DNA from: Defluviitaleaceae bacterium
GTDB taxonomy: Bacteria > Bacillota > Clostridia > Lachnospirales > WQUN01
DNA length: 64,000 bases
Reading direction: 5' to 3'
NCBI GenBank assembly: GCA_009780315.1
Contig: WRAH01000004.1
Location: forward strand, 1 to 64,000
Under the pieces are notes generated by a model. It did no database searches and was not told the DNA's origin. It saw only the letters and a program-made list of their open reading frames with translations. The position numbers were made by a program, and so were the translations under genes. Shown here one piece after another: positions 24,734 to 35,076 of this stretch (positions within the stretch are counted from its first letter, which is position 1; each line of letters opens with the position of its first letter).

Positions 24734-27700
24734 TTAACTTTCTACCAACAGAATATACACATCTGCGGTAATGCCTGGTTCAAGCGTAACGCCAAGTCTA
24801 TTGTCGGAACTTAGGGCTAAAATTTGCTGACCAACTTGTAAACCATTTGTGCCAACGACTTGATTGCGGTCTACAATAATTGTATTTGGTTGAACGGTTA
24901 CTGTGCCTGTGGCATTTGTATTGCTTACAATATTCCATTGTGCAGTGCGTCCGTTAAATACATGCATGTCACGCAGGTGTACTGTTGAACCATTGATTGC
25001 ATAAATGGTTCCCCGTACAGTTAAATGTCCTTGGGCTGGAGGCGGTAAATCTGGCGTTGGGTTTGTAAATGGTGCATCAATAACCCTTACAGCGCGACTG
25101 CCATCTACAACGACATTGAATACATCACCTATAACGCTGTTCTCACCCCAGCCAATGAAGTCGGTCATGTTTGTGACACCATTTTCTCCAATAAAGAGTG
25201 TGTCATGGTCGATTGCAAACTCTCTGCCTATTGGGGCAAAATTCCAACGCAATCCATCAAAAATACTCATGGCGGTGACTCTAAAGCTTTGATTTGGCTC
25301 TACCCTGTCAATGCGTCCGCGTATAATTTGCACGCCTGATGTTGCAGGTGCAGGCTCAATATTAACCACTGCGGCAGTGTTGTGTCCGTTTAACGCAACC
25401 CTTGCCCAATCTGGTGCAGAAATGTGATTTTGCTCTACAAGCCGTCCATTGCGTACTACAATTGTGCCTGCATCTGTTTGGATTGCACCGGGAATCTCTA
25501 ACAAGTGAAATTCATTTGCAGATGCACCAAGTACTGTACCTGCACGAATAAGCTCATCACGTCCGCTTCGGATACTCACCACAACTGCACGTTCTCCTGC
25601 GTGGTGGTTTTCCATTGCCAAATATACTGTTGCCCCAGAACGTTGCAAATATCTTTGTACATGTGCCAAAGACACGGCGCGTCCATCATGGTAGTAGCGC
25701 ACATTTGGTCCGCTTATATTAAATGAAGCCAGTGGACTATGATTGCTCCACCCTGCGGGGGTAAGTTCCTGTGCATGTTCAATTTGAATGAGATTTTGTG
25801 CATGATGGAATCCAGCAACACGTCCCATGACGATACTGCTGATATGATGTCCACCGCTATCCAGTGAAATTTCTCTAACGGTTTCCATCATGACACCAGG
25901 GGCGAGTACGGCTTGATTAACGATGATTCGCGCCCAGTCACCCATTTGAATTTGATTTGGGTTTACAGGCCGCCCTCTATCCATGACAAGGACTTGGTTA
26001 GGCACGGAAAACCATGCAGTTTGCCCATTTTCAAATTCCATAAGCATGTCAAAGAAGCCGCCTTGGTCACGAAATTCTAAAATTCTGCCATAGCGTTGGA
26101 TGATGTTTTCTGCAGAGCTTATGGCAGTGATACGGGTTGGGTCTTCGCTATCTACACGGAATACAACAAGGTCACCGGGAATAATTGCATTTATACTGGT
26201 TTCACGAGGATTAAAATTTCCTGGGAACATTTCATGTATTCCACCTATGGTATCACGCATGTCAAAAAATTCACGGCGTTGCACCATTAGCGCACCGGGA
26301 ATATAGTTAAAACTGCGTTCTTGGCGGTTTTCATCTAGGATGGTTAAACTGCCTAGCATAGCATTATTATCTATAACGATACCGCGAATTTCAGGGGTAA
26401 CTACAGGGTCTCCCACAAAAGTAATATCCGTAATCAAGTTGCCTACAAGGGTTACGTCATAATATGTGCCCCTTGGTAAGGAGGACGCAGGACGTAGAAT
26501 ATTTGTAAAACGAATAAATGGCTGACCATCTGCGCCAATGCCATACATTCCTTCAATCATTGGAAAGGTAATGGCTGTGTTTGTATTGTCAGTGAAAGTC
26601 ATTGTGCCGTTTTCAATATTGATGATTTGAAGCCTTCCACGGAAGTTCGCTGTGGAAGTCGTACCTGTTACCCGTACATACCATACTGTTCCTGTTTCAG
26701 GGTGAACGAGATATTCAATCTGGTCGCCTGTTTGCAAAGCGGTTAGACCAACCACTTCTCCATTGCGAAAGACAACGGCATCAAGGGGAACACCTTGAGG
26801 TGATGCTGTTCCTGGTAAGGTGAATTGCAAGTGGTCTACAGAACCATCTGCACGGCGTACATGAATATGCCGCCATGCATAGCTTGCACCTGTTTGGATA
26901 AATTGCTCATTGGAAGTATCAATGACTGCACCCATTGCACGTTCAAGACCCATCAGTTCAAAGTGAAATCCATCTAAATGACTGATGATTTGAGCCATTT
27001 CTTGGCGAGGTACCGTACTATTGGGCGCGAAATTGGTTGGGGTTTGTCCATTCATAATATTGTGGCGAAGTACAGTTTCTACTGCTGATGCATGTATGGG
27101 GCTGATTGTGCCCCAGTCTGTAAAGCTTTGCAGCGACACACCAGCAGTGGCTGGAACATCAAAAATATCATCTTCAACAGACTCAAATGCGCCAACAAGC
27201 CATGATGCTATTTCTTGACGTGTGGCTGAGACAGTACTATCGAAAACAGGAGCGATTGGCGGTACAGGTGCTTCTTCATCATCGTTGTCAATTGGCTGGG
27301 TTGTAGCTACTGTTTGCGCAGAGGTAAACTGGTCGGCAGTAATCATTCCAATTTGCTGTGCAAGTTGCATATATCCAAAATTCCATACGCGGTTGAGCGG
27401 CAACCCCTGTAAATCATCAGCCATGGCTTCACCAAGGGCGCGGGCTTCATCACTTCTTCCTGCGGCGCGCAGGGCAAAAGCAATGGCTTCTTCACGGCTT
27501 ACAGGTGCATTGGGGCGAAATTGGGCGGCTTCAGGATGGATAACTTCAAGCGCACCACCGCGAATAATCGCTTCACGAAACCCCTCCCCAGCAGGTAAGT
27601 CTGTAAATTGTAATTGGGTAATAAGCTGTGCTGCCTGCGGCCGCCCGGTGTATGTATTCGACACCGGGTCTATATGGATAAGTTCATCTTGTGCCACTGC

Positions 27701-27775
27701 CACAGATGCTGGTAACAACATGATTGTCGCAAGGGCTAGAGAAACCGCTTGCGTTAAAAATTTTTTCTTCATCAT
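24734..27775 (-). CDS. Large SLH-domain surface protein, possible S-layer protein
   Basis: The protein has about 1013 residues. The signal peptide is FLTQAVSLALATIMLLPASVAVAQ. SLH repeats are N-terminal, near residues 50-110 (VSREEAIAFALRAAG), 125-195 (MQLAQQIGMIT) and 215-270 (AVETVLRHNIMNGQTPTNFA, VPRQEMAQIISHL). About 740 residues of beta-strand-rich sequence follow, with no named domain. N-terminal SLH plus a long unknown body is the layout of many S-layer proteins. GTGAGGT precedes two adjacent ATGs. It is divergent from the 1612-residue adhesin; a promoter lies at 27816-27845. Confidence 0.85.
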   Translation of the reverse strand: MMKKKFLTQAVSLALATIMLLPASVAVAQDELIHIDPVSNTYTGRPQAAQLITQLQFTDLPAGEGFREAIIRGGALEVIHPEAAQFRPNAPVSREEAIAFALRAAGRSDEARALGEAMADDLQGLPLNRVWNFGYMQLAQQIGMITADQFTSAQTVATTQPIDNDDEEAPVPPIAPVFDSTVSATRQEIASWLVGAFESVEDDIFDVPATAGVSLQSFTDWGTISPIHASAVETVLRHNIMNGQTPTNFAPNSTVPRQEMAQIISHLDGFHFELMGLERAMGAVIDTSNEQFIQTGASYAWRHIHVRRADGSVDHLQFTLPGTASPQGVPLDAVVFRNGEVVGLTALQTGDQIEYLVHPETGTVWYVRVTGTTSTANFRGRLQIINIENGTMTFTDNTNTAITFPMIEGMYGIGADGQPFIRFTNILRPASSLPRGTYYDVTLVGNLITDITFVGDPVVTPEIRGIVIDNNAMLGSLTILDENRQERSFNYIPGALMVQRREFFDMRDTIGGIHEMFPGNFNPRETSINAIIPGDLVVFRVDSEDPTRITAISSAENIIQRYGRILEFRDQGGFFDMLMEFENGQTAWFSVPNQVLVMDRGRPVNPNQIQMGDWARIIVNQAVLAPGVMMETVREISLDSGGHHISSIVMGRVAGFHHAQNLIQIEHAQELTPAGWSNHSPLASFNISGPNVRYYHDGRAVSLAHVQRYLQRSGATVYLAMENHHAGERAVVVSIRSGRDELIRAGTVLGASANEFHLLEIPGAIQTDAGTIVVRNGRLVEQNHISAPDWARVALNGHNTAAVVNIEPAPATSGVQIIRGRIDRVEPNQSFRVTAMSIFDGLRWNFAPIGREFAIDHDTLFIGENGVTNMTDFIGWGENSVIGDVFNVVVDGSRAVRVIDAPFTNPTPDLPPPAQGHLTVRGTIYAINGSTVHLRDMHVFNGRTAQWNIVSNTNATGTVTVQPNTIIVDRNQVVGTNGLQVGQQILALSSDNRLGVTLEPGITADVYILLVES

Positions 27776-27815
27776 ATATAACCTCACTTTACGGATATTT
27801 TCTAAGACCTTTGCT

Positions 27816-27845
27816 ATTATACATTATCGGGTAAACTGATGTCCA
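27816..27845 (-). promoter_or_regulatory. Promoter of the two SLH genes
   Basis: On the minus strand TGGACA (27840-27845), 18 bases, perfect TATAAT (27816-27821), 41 bases before the start. Confidence 0.6.
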
Positions 27846-27914
27846 TGATTAGCATATGTTTATTTTAGGGGTTTTATAATGTCTTATTTTGGTAGTCACT
27901 GTGGAAAAATCCTA

Positions 27915-27943
27915 TTGAATTATTCTTAAGAGATTGTTAAAAT
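27915..27943 (+). promoter_or_regulatory. Promoter of the large adhesin gene
   Basis: TTGAAT (27915-27920), 17 bases, TAAAAT (27938-27943), 70 bases before the start codon. The rest of the 238-base divergent region shows no other clear element. Confidence 0.5.
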
Positions 27944-28013
27944 ATTATCAAAATTGTGAAGTAGTCATGCTTATTTATTTTGCGATTTCATATAAAAATT
28001 AAGGGGGCGTACC

Positions 28014-31000
28014 ATGCCAAGTAAAGAAATGTTTAAAAAGTTTGTTGCACTAATGATGGTGTTTTTTATTGTTTTGAGCGTAATGCCAGTAACAGTATTT
28101 AATGCTGAAGCATTTTATGATTCACATGATGATATTTCAAGTGAAGCAGTAAGTGGTGTAGATGAGTTTTATTATAACCATGCGTCTGCAACGGCTACAC
28201 CAGGTGCGCTTGAGATAATGCTTTTATCCTCAACGGATGTAGGGGATTTTGTTGAGCTTCAAAATGCTATCAATGATGTTTCTGTTGATATGATTCGGAT
28301 TATTGATGATATTGCAATGACGGCAGTGCTTACAATTAACCGTGAAATGACAATCATAGCTGATGATGATTTTTCGATTACAACAAATCAGCTTAGACAC
28401 TTTAATATAAATGCTTCTGGAGTGCTTAACCTGGGGCGCATGGGTGATACACATTTTGCTAATTTTTCTGGCGGAAGACATAGCAGCAGTACTCATGCAG
28501 GCGGCAGTATTTTAATAGAAAACGGCGGAACTCTGAATATGTGGGGTGGCGAAATTTTTAACAATACTTCATACTCTGGTGGGGCTGTAGCTGTTTTGGG
28601 TACATTTAATATGTATGACGGTGTAATAAGGGGTAATTCTGCAACAAGCGGCGGCGGTGTTTTTATTGAGAATGGAGGCGTATTTAGCTTATTGGGTGGC
28701 AGAATAGAAAATAATGACGCGCCTGGCTTTGGCGGCGGTGTTCATGTTTTTTATTTATCCCGTTTTGACATGTCAGGCACTGCGGTTATATCAGGGAACA
28801 CATCTGGTACAGGCGGCGGTGTTTTTGTTCTAGATTCTGAATTTAACATGCAGGGTGGTCTTATAGATAATAATACTTCTGCTGGGCAAGGCGGTGGTGT
28901 AGTACTTGCAGACCTTTCTATTGTAAATAATACACTTTTTAATATGTCTAATGGTGTAATTAGTAATAATAATGCTGGCACTTTTGGCGGCGGTTTGGCG
29001 GCTCGTGATAGGTCTGAATTTAATTTAGCAGGGGGTACATTACTAGCCAATGAAGCCGCCTACGATGGTGGCGGTGTTTGGATGGGGGCATATGCACGGC
29101 TTAACATGAGTAGCGGAACAATAAGCGGAAATTTAGCACAGCGTAGTGGTGGCGGTATTCGAGCTGAATGGCAAACTGTCATTACAATAACAGGCGGTTT
29201 GATAGATGACAATGAAGCGAGTGGCGGTGACGGCGGAGGTATTTTTTCTGGTGCAGTAACTTCTGCACAACCTGGGCGGCTTTTAATCAGTGGTGGAACA
29301 ATAAGCAATAACCGTGTGACGTTTGCAACAGGTCGGGGCGGAGGGATTTATAGTGCTGCTGGTGCGGCTTCATTTCCAGAGGTTGTTAATATTGGACATG
29401 TAAATGGGATAGATACATCGGCAAGTATTCACTTTACAGGAAACAGCACGGTTATCCCTCCGCGTTTTTATGATAGAGTAACAGGAAATGGTGTGTTTGG
29501 GGCGCATATAAGGTGGAATGGCTGGAATGTGTCAACACAAAGTACAAGTGTTGTAGGCAATGAAGTGCATTTGCTTAATGGGTATGATATTGATAGTGCG
29601 GCAACGATTCATACTGTTACATTTATTTTAAATGGAGGTACGTCATCAGCTATTCCTGCACAAGATGTACTTGAACACACGATGGTCACAAGACCGACAG
29701 ACCCAACCCGTTCACATTATGTATTTCAAGGATGGTTTACTGCTCCAACAGGAGGGGCAGCATGGAATTTTAATAATGTAGTGACAAGTAGTTTTAATCT
29801 TTATGCCCAATGGCAACCGCGTAGTTATAATGTAACCTTTGATTTGGCAAGCGGCACTCACACTGGCGGTCAATCACTTGAACAAGCGGTTCTTTACAAT
29901 ACAAATGCAATTTTGCCAACAGGGGTATCTCGTGTAGGGCATGACTTTGCAAGTTGGACACCAGCCAATGGTCATATAGCAGTCAATAGTGATAGAACAA
30001 TTACAGCAACATGGACACCAAGAAATTATACTGTAAGCTTTAATGTCAATGGTGGTAATTTACCTGCGCCTGTGAACCAAACCATACCCTTTGGTACATT
30101 GGTTACAATGCCGCCCACCCCAACGCGAACAGGCTATACTTTTTCTGGGTGGTTTATGTCTGGTGACGGTGTAGGCAATGTATCAGGTGTAGGCTGGAAT
30201 TTTGCCAGTGATACGATGCCTGACATGAATATAACCCTTTATGCAGGATGGAATGTTAATTACTACACAGTTATATTCGACACAAATATTCCCGGAACAA
30301 TAGCGGGTAATATTACGCAAGTCGTTGTATACAATTATCCAGCAAATGAGCCATCAACCCCAATTCGTGAAGGCTTTAACTTTACAGGCTGGTACACAGC
30401 AAGAACAGGCGGTACACTTTGGAATTTTGCAAATCCAGTGACAAGTGACAGAACATTGTATGCTCGTTGGGAGGCAAGAACATATACAGTTACGATTGAC
30501 TTAGATGGTGGTAATGTAAGTGGTGACTCAAGTTTAATTGTAAGAACTGATGTACCCCATGGGTCAAATATTGTTTTACCAGATAACCCAAGAAAACAAG
30601 GCTATACTTTTGTTGGTTGGCTTCCAGTGAATGGCCACTTAAATATCACAAGTGATATTACAATTACAGCCCAGTGGATGTTAGTTACAGCATTTGATTT
30701 GCAAGTATATGGCGGAAAACGAGAACCTCAATTGGGCTATCTTCCTGCAAATACTGTTGCAACTGTGCTTATTGACGAACTTCCTATGGACAACAGGATT
30801 TTTACCCATTTCACATTTTACAACATGGATGATGGCTATAATGAAGTAACACATAGTATCAATTTTTTTGCAGGTAGTGATATGTATGCACCTTACTCTA
30901 TGTTTTTTATGCCTCCTCACAATACTTTAGTTATAGCGCATTATATAAATCCCCATACAATATATTTTAATCTTAACGCTTCTTCTATAGCACCTGCAAT

Positions 31001-32852
31001 ACCATCCTATATATCCCCACAATATGTCCATAGTGGGGCGCAAGTCATAAGACCGACAGACCCAGTGCGTGAAATGTATAGACTAAGGGGGTGGCGTGTT
31101 CATAGTTCGACAGGTGTTTTATGGAATTTTAACGACTCGGTTAGCAGTTCTATGATTTTGTTTGCAAGTTGGATTGGGCTTATCGAAGTTGAAGAAAATG
31201 AAACAGGTGGCGGCAATGTATCAAGACCACCGGGTTGGATTGTAGATACAGACAATGAGACAGGGATAATTACCGTAACACCATCACCTAGTACGCCTGA
31301 AAATGATATTGACGTTATTGCAATTCCTCCAGGATGGACATGGGTATTTGGCAGAGATGATGATAATAATGTTATTGTTATCATCACACCACCTAGAACA
31401 GGTAGCGGTGGTTCGGGTGGTGGAGGCTCTGGCGGAGGTGGCGGAGGAACTCCAACATCTCCACCTTCAACAACAATACCAAATAATACAGATGATAATA
31501 ATTTAATAGACTTAGCTGACCCAGGGATTACAATAATCACAGATGGATTAGTCATACCTGCAAACTTAGATGACGATGGTTTTACATTCTATTTTAATGC
31601 AGAAGAGTTAACTCCGTTTTTTAGGTACACGGGCGTACATGTCATAGAGATTTATGGTTTTAATCCAGTAGGGCTTAGGTTGCCAATAGATGCACTTAGG
31701 TATGAGGATTTAGAAATCGTGGTTGATTTTGGGGCGGTTTTAATTCCAAATGCTAGTTTGCAGAACATGCGAAACCTCATGGGAGATACTTTTCATTTGT
31801 TTATGCAAAGTACAGAATTTGGTATGATTGAGATGAGGTTAATCAATGAAAGCGGTATGGAATTGCCTTATCATTATATTGATTTTCCGTTATTTGTTCG
31901 TATTCCTATGTTAACCTTGGCAAGTGAAGATGCAGTAGGTTATGTTGCGATAAATATGAATAGTGCAGATACTATCATGCCATATAGCGTATTGTTTACA
32001 ACACGTAGCACAAATGCTAGTGAAGTAGTGTTTGCCACACAAAGTACAGGTAGATTTAGGATTACTTATAATCCGAGATACTACAACGATACTTCTGCCC
32101 ATTGGGCAACAGAATATATCAACTTTGTTTCCGCAAGAGAGCTTTTTCAAGGGGTTGGTGATAATAGCTTTGCTCCAAATATACCAATGACACGCGGCAT
32201 GTTTGCACAAGTTCTTGCAAATATTTACCGTGCAGATTTGACTTTGGTTGCTAATATATCTGATTTTGATGATGTGGATATAGATAGTTGGTATGCACTA
32301 GCCATTACATGGGCGGCAAGTACTGGTAAGCTTCAAGGATATGGTGATGGCACATTTGGGCCAATGGACTATATTACACGCGAGCAAATGGCAGTCATGA
32401 TGGCAAACTACATTCAGTTTAGGAATCATGATATGCCGTCAAATCCTACTATGCATTTTGAGGATGATAGTCAAATTTCTGCATGGGCATATGATTCTGT
32501 AAGATTTTTGCAAGAAACAGATATACTCCTAGGCAGACCAGGTTATGTTTTTGAACCGCAAAACATTGCAACCCGTGCAGAAGTTGCGGCTGTATTTACA
32601 AGGTTGATTGAAGTTTATGTACAGCATATGGTTCATCACGAATACTATCCTTTGCGCCGCAACCCATTAGCCCATGGCGAGTATTACTACGCCGCAGCGA
32701 TGATTGACAGAAGAGAAGACTTTGAGCCTGTTGTGGACGAAGATAGCATAGATGATGATAATGAGGATAATAATAATGATACAATTTTAAGTTTAGAGGA
32801 ACTTGACGAAATAATTTATGAAGACGGTGTTTGGCTGCAAGATTACAGGTAA
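28014..32852 (+). CDS. Giant cell-surface adhesin: beta-helix, InlB-type B-repeats and SLH anchor
   Basis: The protein has 1612 residues. A signal peptide (about 1-32) is followed by a right-handed beta-helix (about 130-450) with repeated GGG-V-x-N, FNMSGG and ISGN turns as in polymorphic outer-surface and pectate-lyase-like repeats. Six Listeria-Bacteroides (InlB B-type) repeats lie at about 532-1000, each with an x-VTFDxNGG start, a GYTFxGWxT core and a final LYAxW. A Gly-rich linker sits at about 1130-1146. An unknown domain follows, then three SLH repeats at about 1356-1540 and an acidic tail. It should be held to the wall by SLH and contact surfaces or cells. AAGGGGGCG precedes the ATG. 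Terminator at 32857. Confidence 0.9.
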   Translation: MPSKEMFKKFVALMMVFFIVLSVMPVTVFNAEAFYDSHDDISSEAVSGVDEFYYNHASATATPGALEIMLLSSTDVGDFVELQNAINDVSVDMIRIIDDIAMTAVLTINREMTIIADDDFSITTNQLRHFNINASGVLNLGRMGDTHFANFSGGRHSSSTHAGGSILIENGGTLNMWGGEIFNNTSYSGGAVAVLGTFNMYDGVIRGNSATSGGGVFIENGGVFSLLGGRIENNDAPGFGGGVHVFYLSRFDMSGTAVISGNTSGTGGGVFVLDSEFNMQGGLIDNNTSAGQGGGVVLADLSIVNNTLFNMSNGVISNNNAGTFGGGLAARDRSEFNLAGGTLLANEAAYDGGGVWMGAYARLNMSSGTISGNLAQRSGGGIRAEWQTVITITGGLIDDNEASGGDGGGIFSGAVTSAQPGRLLISGGTISNNRVTFATGRGGGIYSAAGAASFPEVVNIGHVNGIDTSASIHFTGNSTVIPPRFYDRVTGNGVFGAHIRWNGWNVSTQSTSVVGNEVHLLNGYDIDSAATIHTVTFILNGGTSSAIPAQDVLEHTMVTRPTDPTRSHYVFQGWFTAPTGGAAWNFNNVVTSSFNLYAQWQPRSYNVTFDLASGTHTGGQSLEQAVLYNTNAILPTGVSRVGHDFASWTPANGHIAVNSDRTITATWTPRNYTVSFNVNGGNLPAPVNQTIPFGTLVTMPPTPTRTGYTFSGWFMSGDGVGNVSGVGWNFASDTMPDMNITLYAGWNVNYYTVIFDTNIPGTIAGNITQVVVYNYPANEPSTPIREGFNFTGWYTARTGGTLWNFANPVTSDRTLYARWEARTYTVTIDLDGGNVSGDSSLIVRTDVPHGSNIVLPDNPRKQGYTFVGWLPVNGHLNITSDITITAQWMLVTAFDLQVYGGKREPQLGYLPANTVATVLIDELPMDNRIFTHFTFYNMDDGYNEVTHSINFFAGSDMYAPYSMFFMPPHNTLVIAHYINPHTIYFNLNASSIAPAIPSYISPQYVHSGAQVIRPTDPVREMYRLRGWRVHSSTGVLWNFNDSVSSSMILFASWIGLIEVEENETGGGNVSRPPGWIVDTDNETGIITVTPSPSTPENDIDVIAIPPGWTWVFGRDDDNNVIVIITPPRTGSGGSGGGGSGGGGGGTPTSPPSTTIPNNTDDNNLIDLADPGITIITDGLVIPANLDDDGFTFYFNAEELTPFFRYTGVHVIEIYGFNPVGLRLPIDALRYEDLEIVVDFGAVLIPNASLQNMRNLMGDTFHLFMQSTEFGMIEMRLINESGMELPYHYIDFPLFVRIPMLTLASEDAVGYVAINMNSADTIMPYSVLFTTRSTNASEVVFATQSTGRFRITYNPRYYNDTSAHWATEYINFVSARELFQGVGDNSFAPNIPMTRGMFAQVLANIYRADLTLVANISDFDDVDIDSWYALAITWAASTGKLQGYGDGTFGPMDYITREQMAVMMANYIQFRNHDMPSNPTMHFEDDSQISAWAYDSVRFLQETDILLGRPGYVFEPQNIATRAEVAAVFTRLIEVYVQHMVHHEYYPLRRNPLAHGEYYYAAAMIDRREDFEPVVDEDSIDDDNEDNNNDTILSLEELDEIIYEDGVWLQDYR

Positions 32853-32856
32853 ATAG

Positions 32857-32892
32857 AATACCCTTTATGCAAAAGCATTAAGGGTATTTTTT
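32857..32892 (+). terminator. Rho-independent terminator after the adhesin gene
   Basis: AATACCCTTTATGC-AAAA-GCATTAAGGGTATT followed by T-run. Confidence 0.9.
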
Positions 32893-33025
32893 TTATAAGT
32901 TGCTGAAATTTACAATGTTACAAAAATGTAAAAAAAAGCTTTAATATTTTGCGAAGAGATGTTATAATTCCATGAACAAGCTCTAAGATTATGTCATTCA
33001 TTTAAATAAAGGATGTGCGTAGCAC

Positions 33026-34288
33026 ATGGATTATATCGTTATAAATGGTCAAAAACCTTTAAATGGAACAGTCAATATAAGTGGCGCAAAGAATGCCGCT
33101 GTTGCAATCTTGCCTGCGGCAATCGCTTCCAATGGGATTTGTGTGATAGATAATTTGCCCCAAATTGAAGATGTGACGACCCTAATCACTGCAATGGAAT
33201 CTTTTGGTGCCCAATGTACCCTTACTGCGCCAGATACCCTTGTTGTAGATGCAAGGGGTGTAAATAGTTGGACTTTGGATGATAAATTAGCAAAGAATAT
33301 GCGTGCTTCCTATTATTTTATGGGTGCGCTCTTGGGCAAATTTAAAGAAGCTGTCGTTCCGCTTCCTGGTGGGTGTGATTTTGGTTCTCGTCCAATTGAT
33401 TATCATTTAAAAGGTTTTATTGCCCTTGGTGCAACATGCGTGCAAGAACATGGTGCAGTTAAGATTAAAGCGGATAAATTGCGTGGTGCAAATATTTATT
33501 TAGATTGCCCTAGTGTTGGTGCTACAATCAATATTATGATTGCCGCCGTTTTTGCTGAAGGCACGACGATTATTGAAAATGCTGCAAAAGAACCTCATGT
33601 TGTTGATACTGCCAACTTTTTAAATAAACTTGGTGCAAAAATAGGCGGTGCAGGTACAAATACTATTCGTATAACTGGTGTGTCTGCCCTTGGCGGTGGT
33701 GAATACACTGTCATTCCAGACCCCATTGAAACGGGTACATATATGATTGCCGCGGCGATTACCGGCGGCGATGTAACCGTTGAAAATATTATTCCAAAGC
33801 ATATGGACTCTGTCACTGCAAAACTTAGGGAAATGGGATGTGCCATTACCGAGGGCGGCGATTGGATTCGTATTCAAAGTGATTCAACGCTTCGTCCTTG
33901 TGAAATAAAAACGGCGTACTATCCTGGTTTTCCCACAGACTTACAACCACAAATGGCTACACTTTTGTGCCGCGCAAATGGGACAAGTACGATTACAGAA
34001 AATATTTTCGAGCAACGTTTTCGTTATATTGGTGAACTTAAACGTTTAGGCGCGCAGCTTAAAGTTGAAGGGCGTATGGCAGTGACCGAAGGTGATTGCG
34101 AATTTACAGGTACTCGTGTTATTGCTTCAGATTTACGTGCAGGTGCGGCACTTGTCATTGCAGGGCTTTGTGCAAAGGGTGAAACCATCATTGGCGGTGT
34201 ACACCATCTTGACCGAGGCTATGAAAAATTTGAAGAGAAATTTCGTACCCTAGGTGCAGATATAAAAAGAATTCAACGGGACGGGTAA
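33026..34288 (+). CDS. murA: UDP-N-acetylglucosamine 1-carboxyvinyltransferase
   Basis: The protein has 420 residues, the usual length. Family motifs: NGQKPLNGTVNISGAKNAAV at the N-terminus, LPGGCDFGSRPIDYHL around the active-site Cys117, and FEQRFRYIGELKRLGA near the end. It transfers enolpyruvate from PEP to UDP-GlcNAc, the first committed step of peptidoglycan synthesis. Because the Cys is present the enzyme should be sensitive to fosfomycin. Firmicutes often have two copies; which paralogue this is cannot be told. It heads a murA-walJ-addA run, with only 5 bases to the next gene. Confidence 0.96.
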   Translation: MDYIVINGQKPLNGTVNISGAKNAAVAILPAAIASNGICVIDNLPQIEDVTTLITAMESFGAQCTLTAPDTLVVDARGVNSWTLDDKLAKNMRASYYFMGALLGKFKEAVVPLPGGCDFGSRPIDYHLKGFIALGATCVQEHGAVKIKADKLRGANIYLDCPSVGATINIMIAAVFAEGTTIIENAAKEPHVVDTANFLNKLGAKIGGAGTNTIRITGVSALGGGEYTVIPDPIETGTYMIAAAITGGDVTVENIIPKHMDSVTAKLREMGCAITEGGDWIRIQSDSTLRPCEIKTAYYPGFPTDLQPQMATLLCRANGTSTITENIFEQRFRYIGELKRLGAQLKVEGRMAVTEGDCEFTGTRVIASDLRAGAALVIAGLCAKGETIIGGVHHLDRGYEKFEEKFRTLGADIKRIQRDG

Positions 34289-34293
34289 AAACT

Positions 34294-35076
34294 ATGCAGT
34301 TCAAAACAATTGCCAGCGGTTCAAGTGGTAATGCTTATTATTTGGGTCTTGCTGGGAAGCATTTTTTAATTGATGCAGGTGTCAGCGGCAAACGTATTCA
34401 AAATGCCTTGTATGATATCAATGTTCACAGTTTAGACGCTATTTTTATCACCCATGAACATCGTGACCATATTACAGGCGCAGGGGTACTGGCGCGTAAG
34501 TTTAAGACAGATATTTACGCCACGCCATATACGTGGCGTTATTTTTTGCGGCATGGTGTCATTGGTACTGTGAAGGAATCGCAAGTAAAGTTTATTGAAC
34601 AAGGCTGTCCTGTTTCTGTTGGAAATGTGGAAATTTCAGCTTTTGATATTGCCCATGACGCATCACAACCTGTGGGATATACTTTTTGTTGTGGTTTTGA
34701 AAAGCTGGCATTTGCTACTGATTTAGGACATGTAACAGAATCAGTAAAAGAACACCTAAAGGGTGCAAGAATTTTACTTTTAGAAAGTAATTATGACCCT
34801 GAAATGTTGGCAAAGGGGCGTTACCACGCCATATTGAAAGAACGTGTAGCCAGTAATCGCGGACACTTATCGAATGCCCAAGCGGGTATGATTTTGGCAG
34901 AAGTTGTGGTGCCAAGTTTTACACATGTATTTTTGGCACATTTAAGTGAAGAAAATAATACACCTATGTTAGCCTTTGATACAGTAAAACGTGTGCTTGA
35001 TGCAAATGATGTAACGGTTTTACATTTGGAAGTAGCAGAGCGGCATATCCCAGGGGAGCTGATTGTTTATGAGTAA
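34294..35076 (+). CDS. WalJ/YycJ-type MBL-fold hydrolase
   Basis: The protein has 260 residues. It starts with the family's ASGSSGNAYYL motif; the metal-binding motif THEHRDH lies near residue 56, with DIAHDASQP, FATDLGHVTE and LLLESNYDPEML following. YycJ proteins are cytoplasmic MBL nucleases of the RNase Z/beta-CASP-like superfamily. In Bacilli the gene belongs to the walRK locus, where it influences wall homeostasis and replication-division coordination. Here the walRK genes are absent; the neighbours are murA and addA. Its last 8 bases overlap addA. Confidence 0.9.
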   Translation: MQFKTIASGSSGNAYYLGLAGKHFLIDAGVSGKRIQNALYDINVHSLDAIFITHEHRDHITGAGVLARKFKTDIYATPYTWRYFLRHGVIGTVKESQVKFIEQGCPVSVGNVEISAFDIAHDASQPVGYTFCCGFEKLAFATDLGHVTESVKEHLKGARILLLESNYDPEMLAKGRYHAILKERVASNRGHLSNAQAGMILAEVVVPSFTHVFLAHLSEENNTPMLAFDTVKRVLDANDVTVLHLEVAERHIPGELIVYE

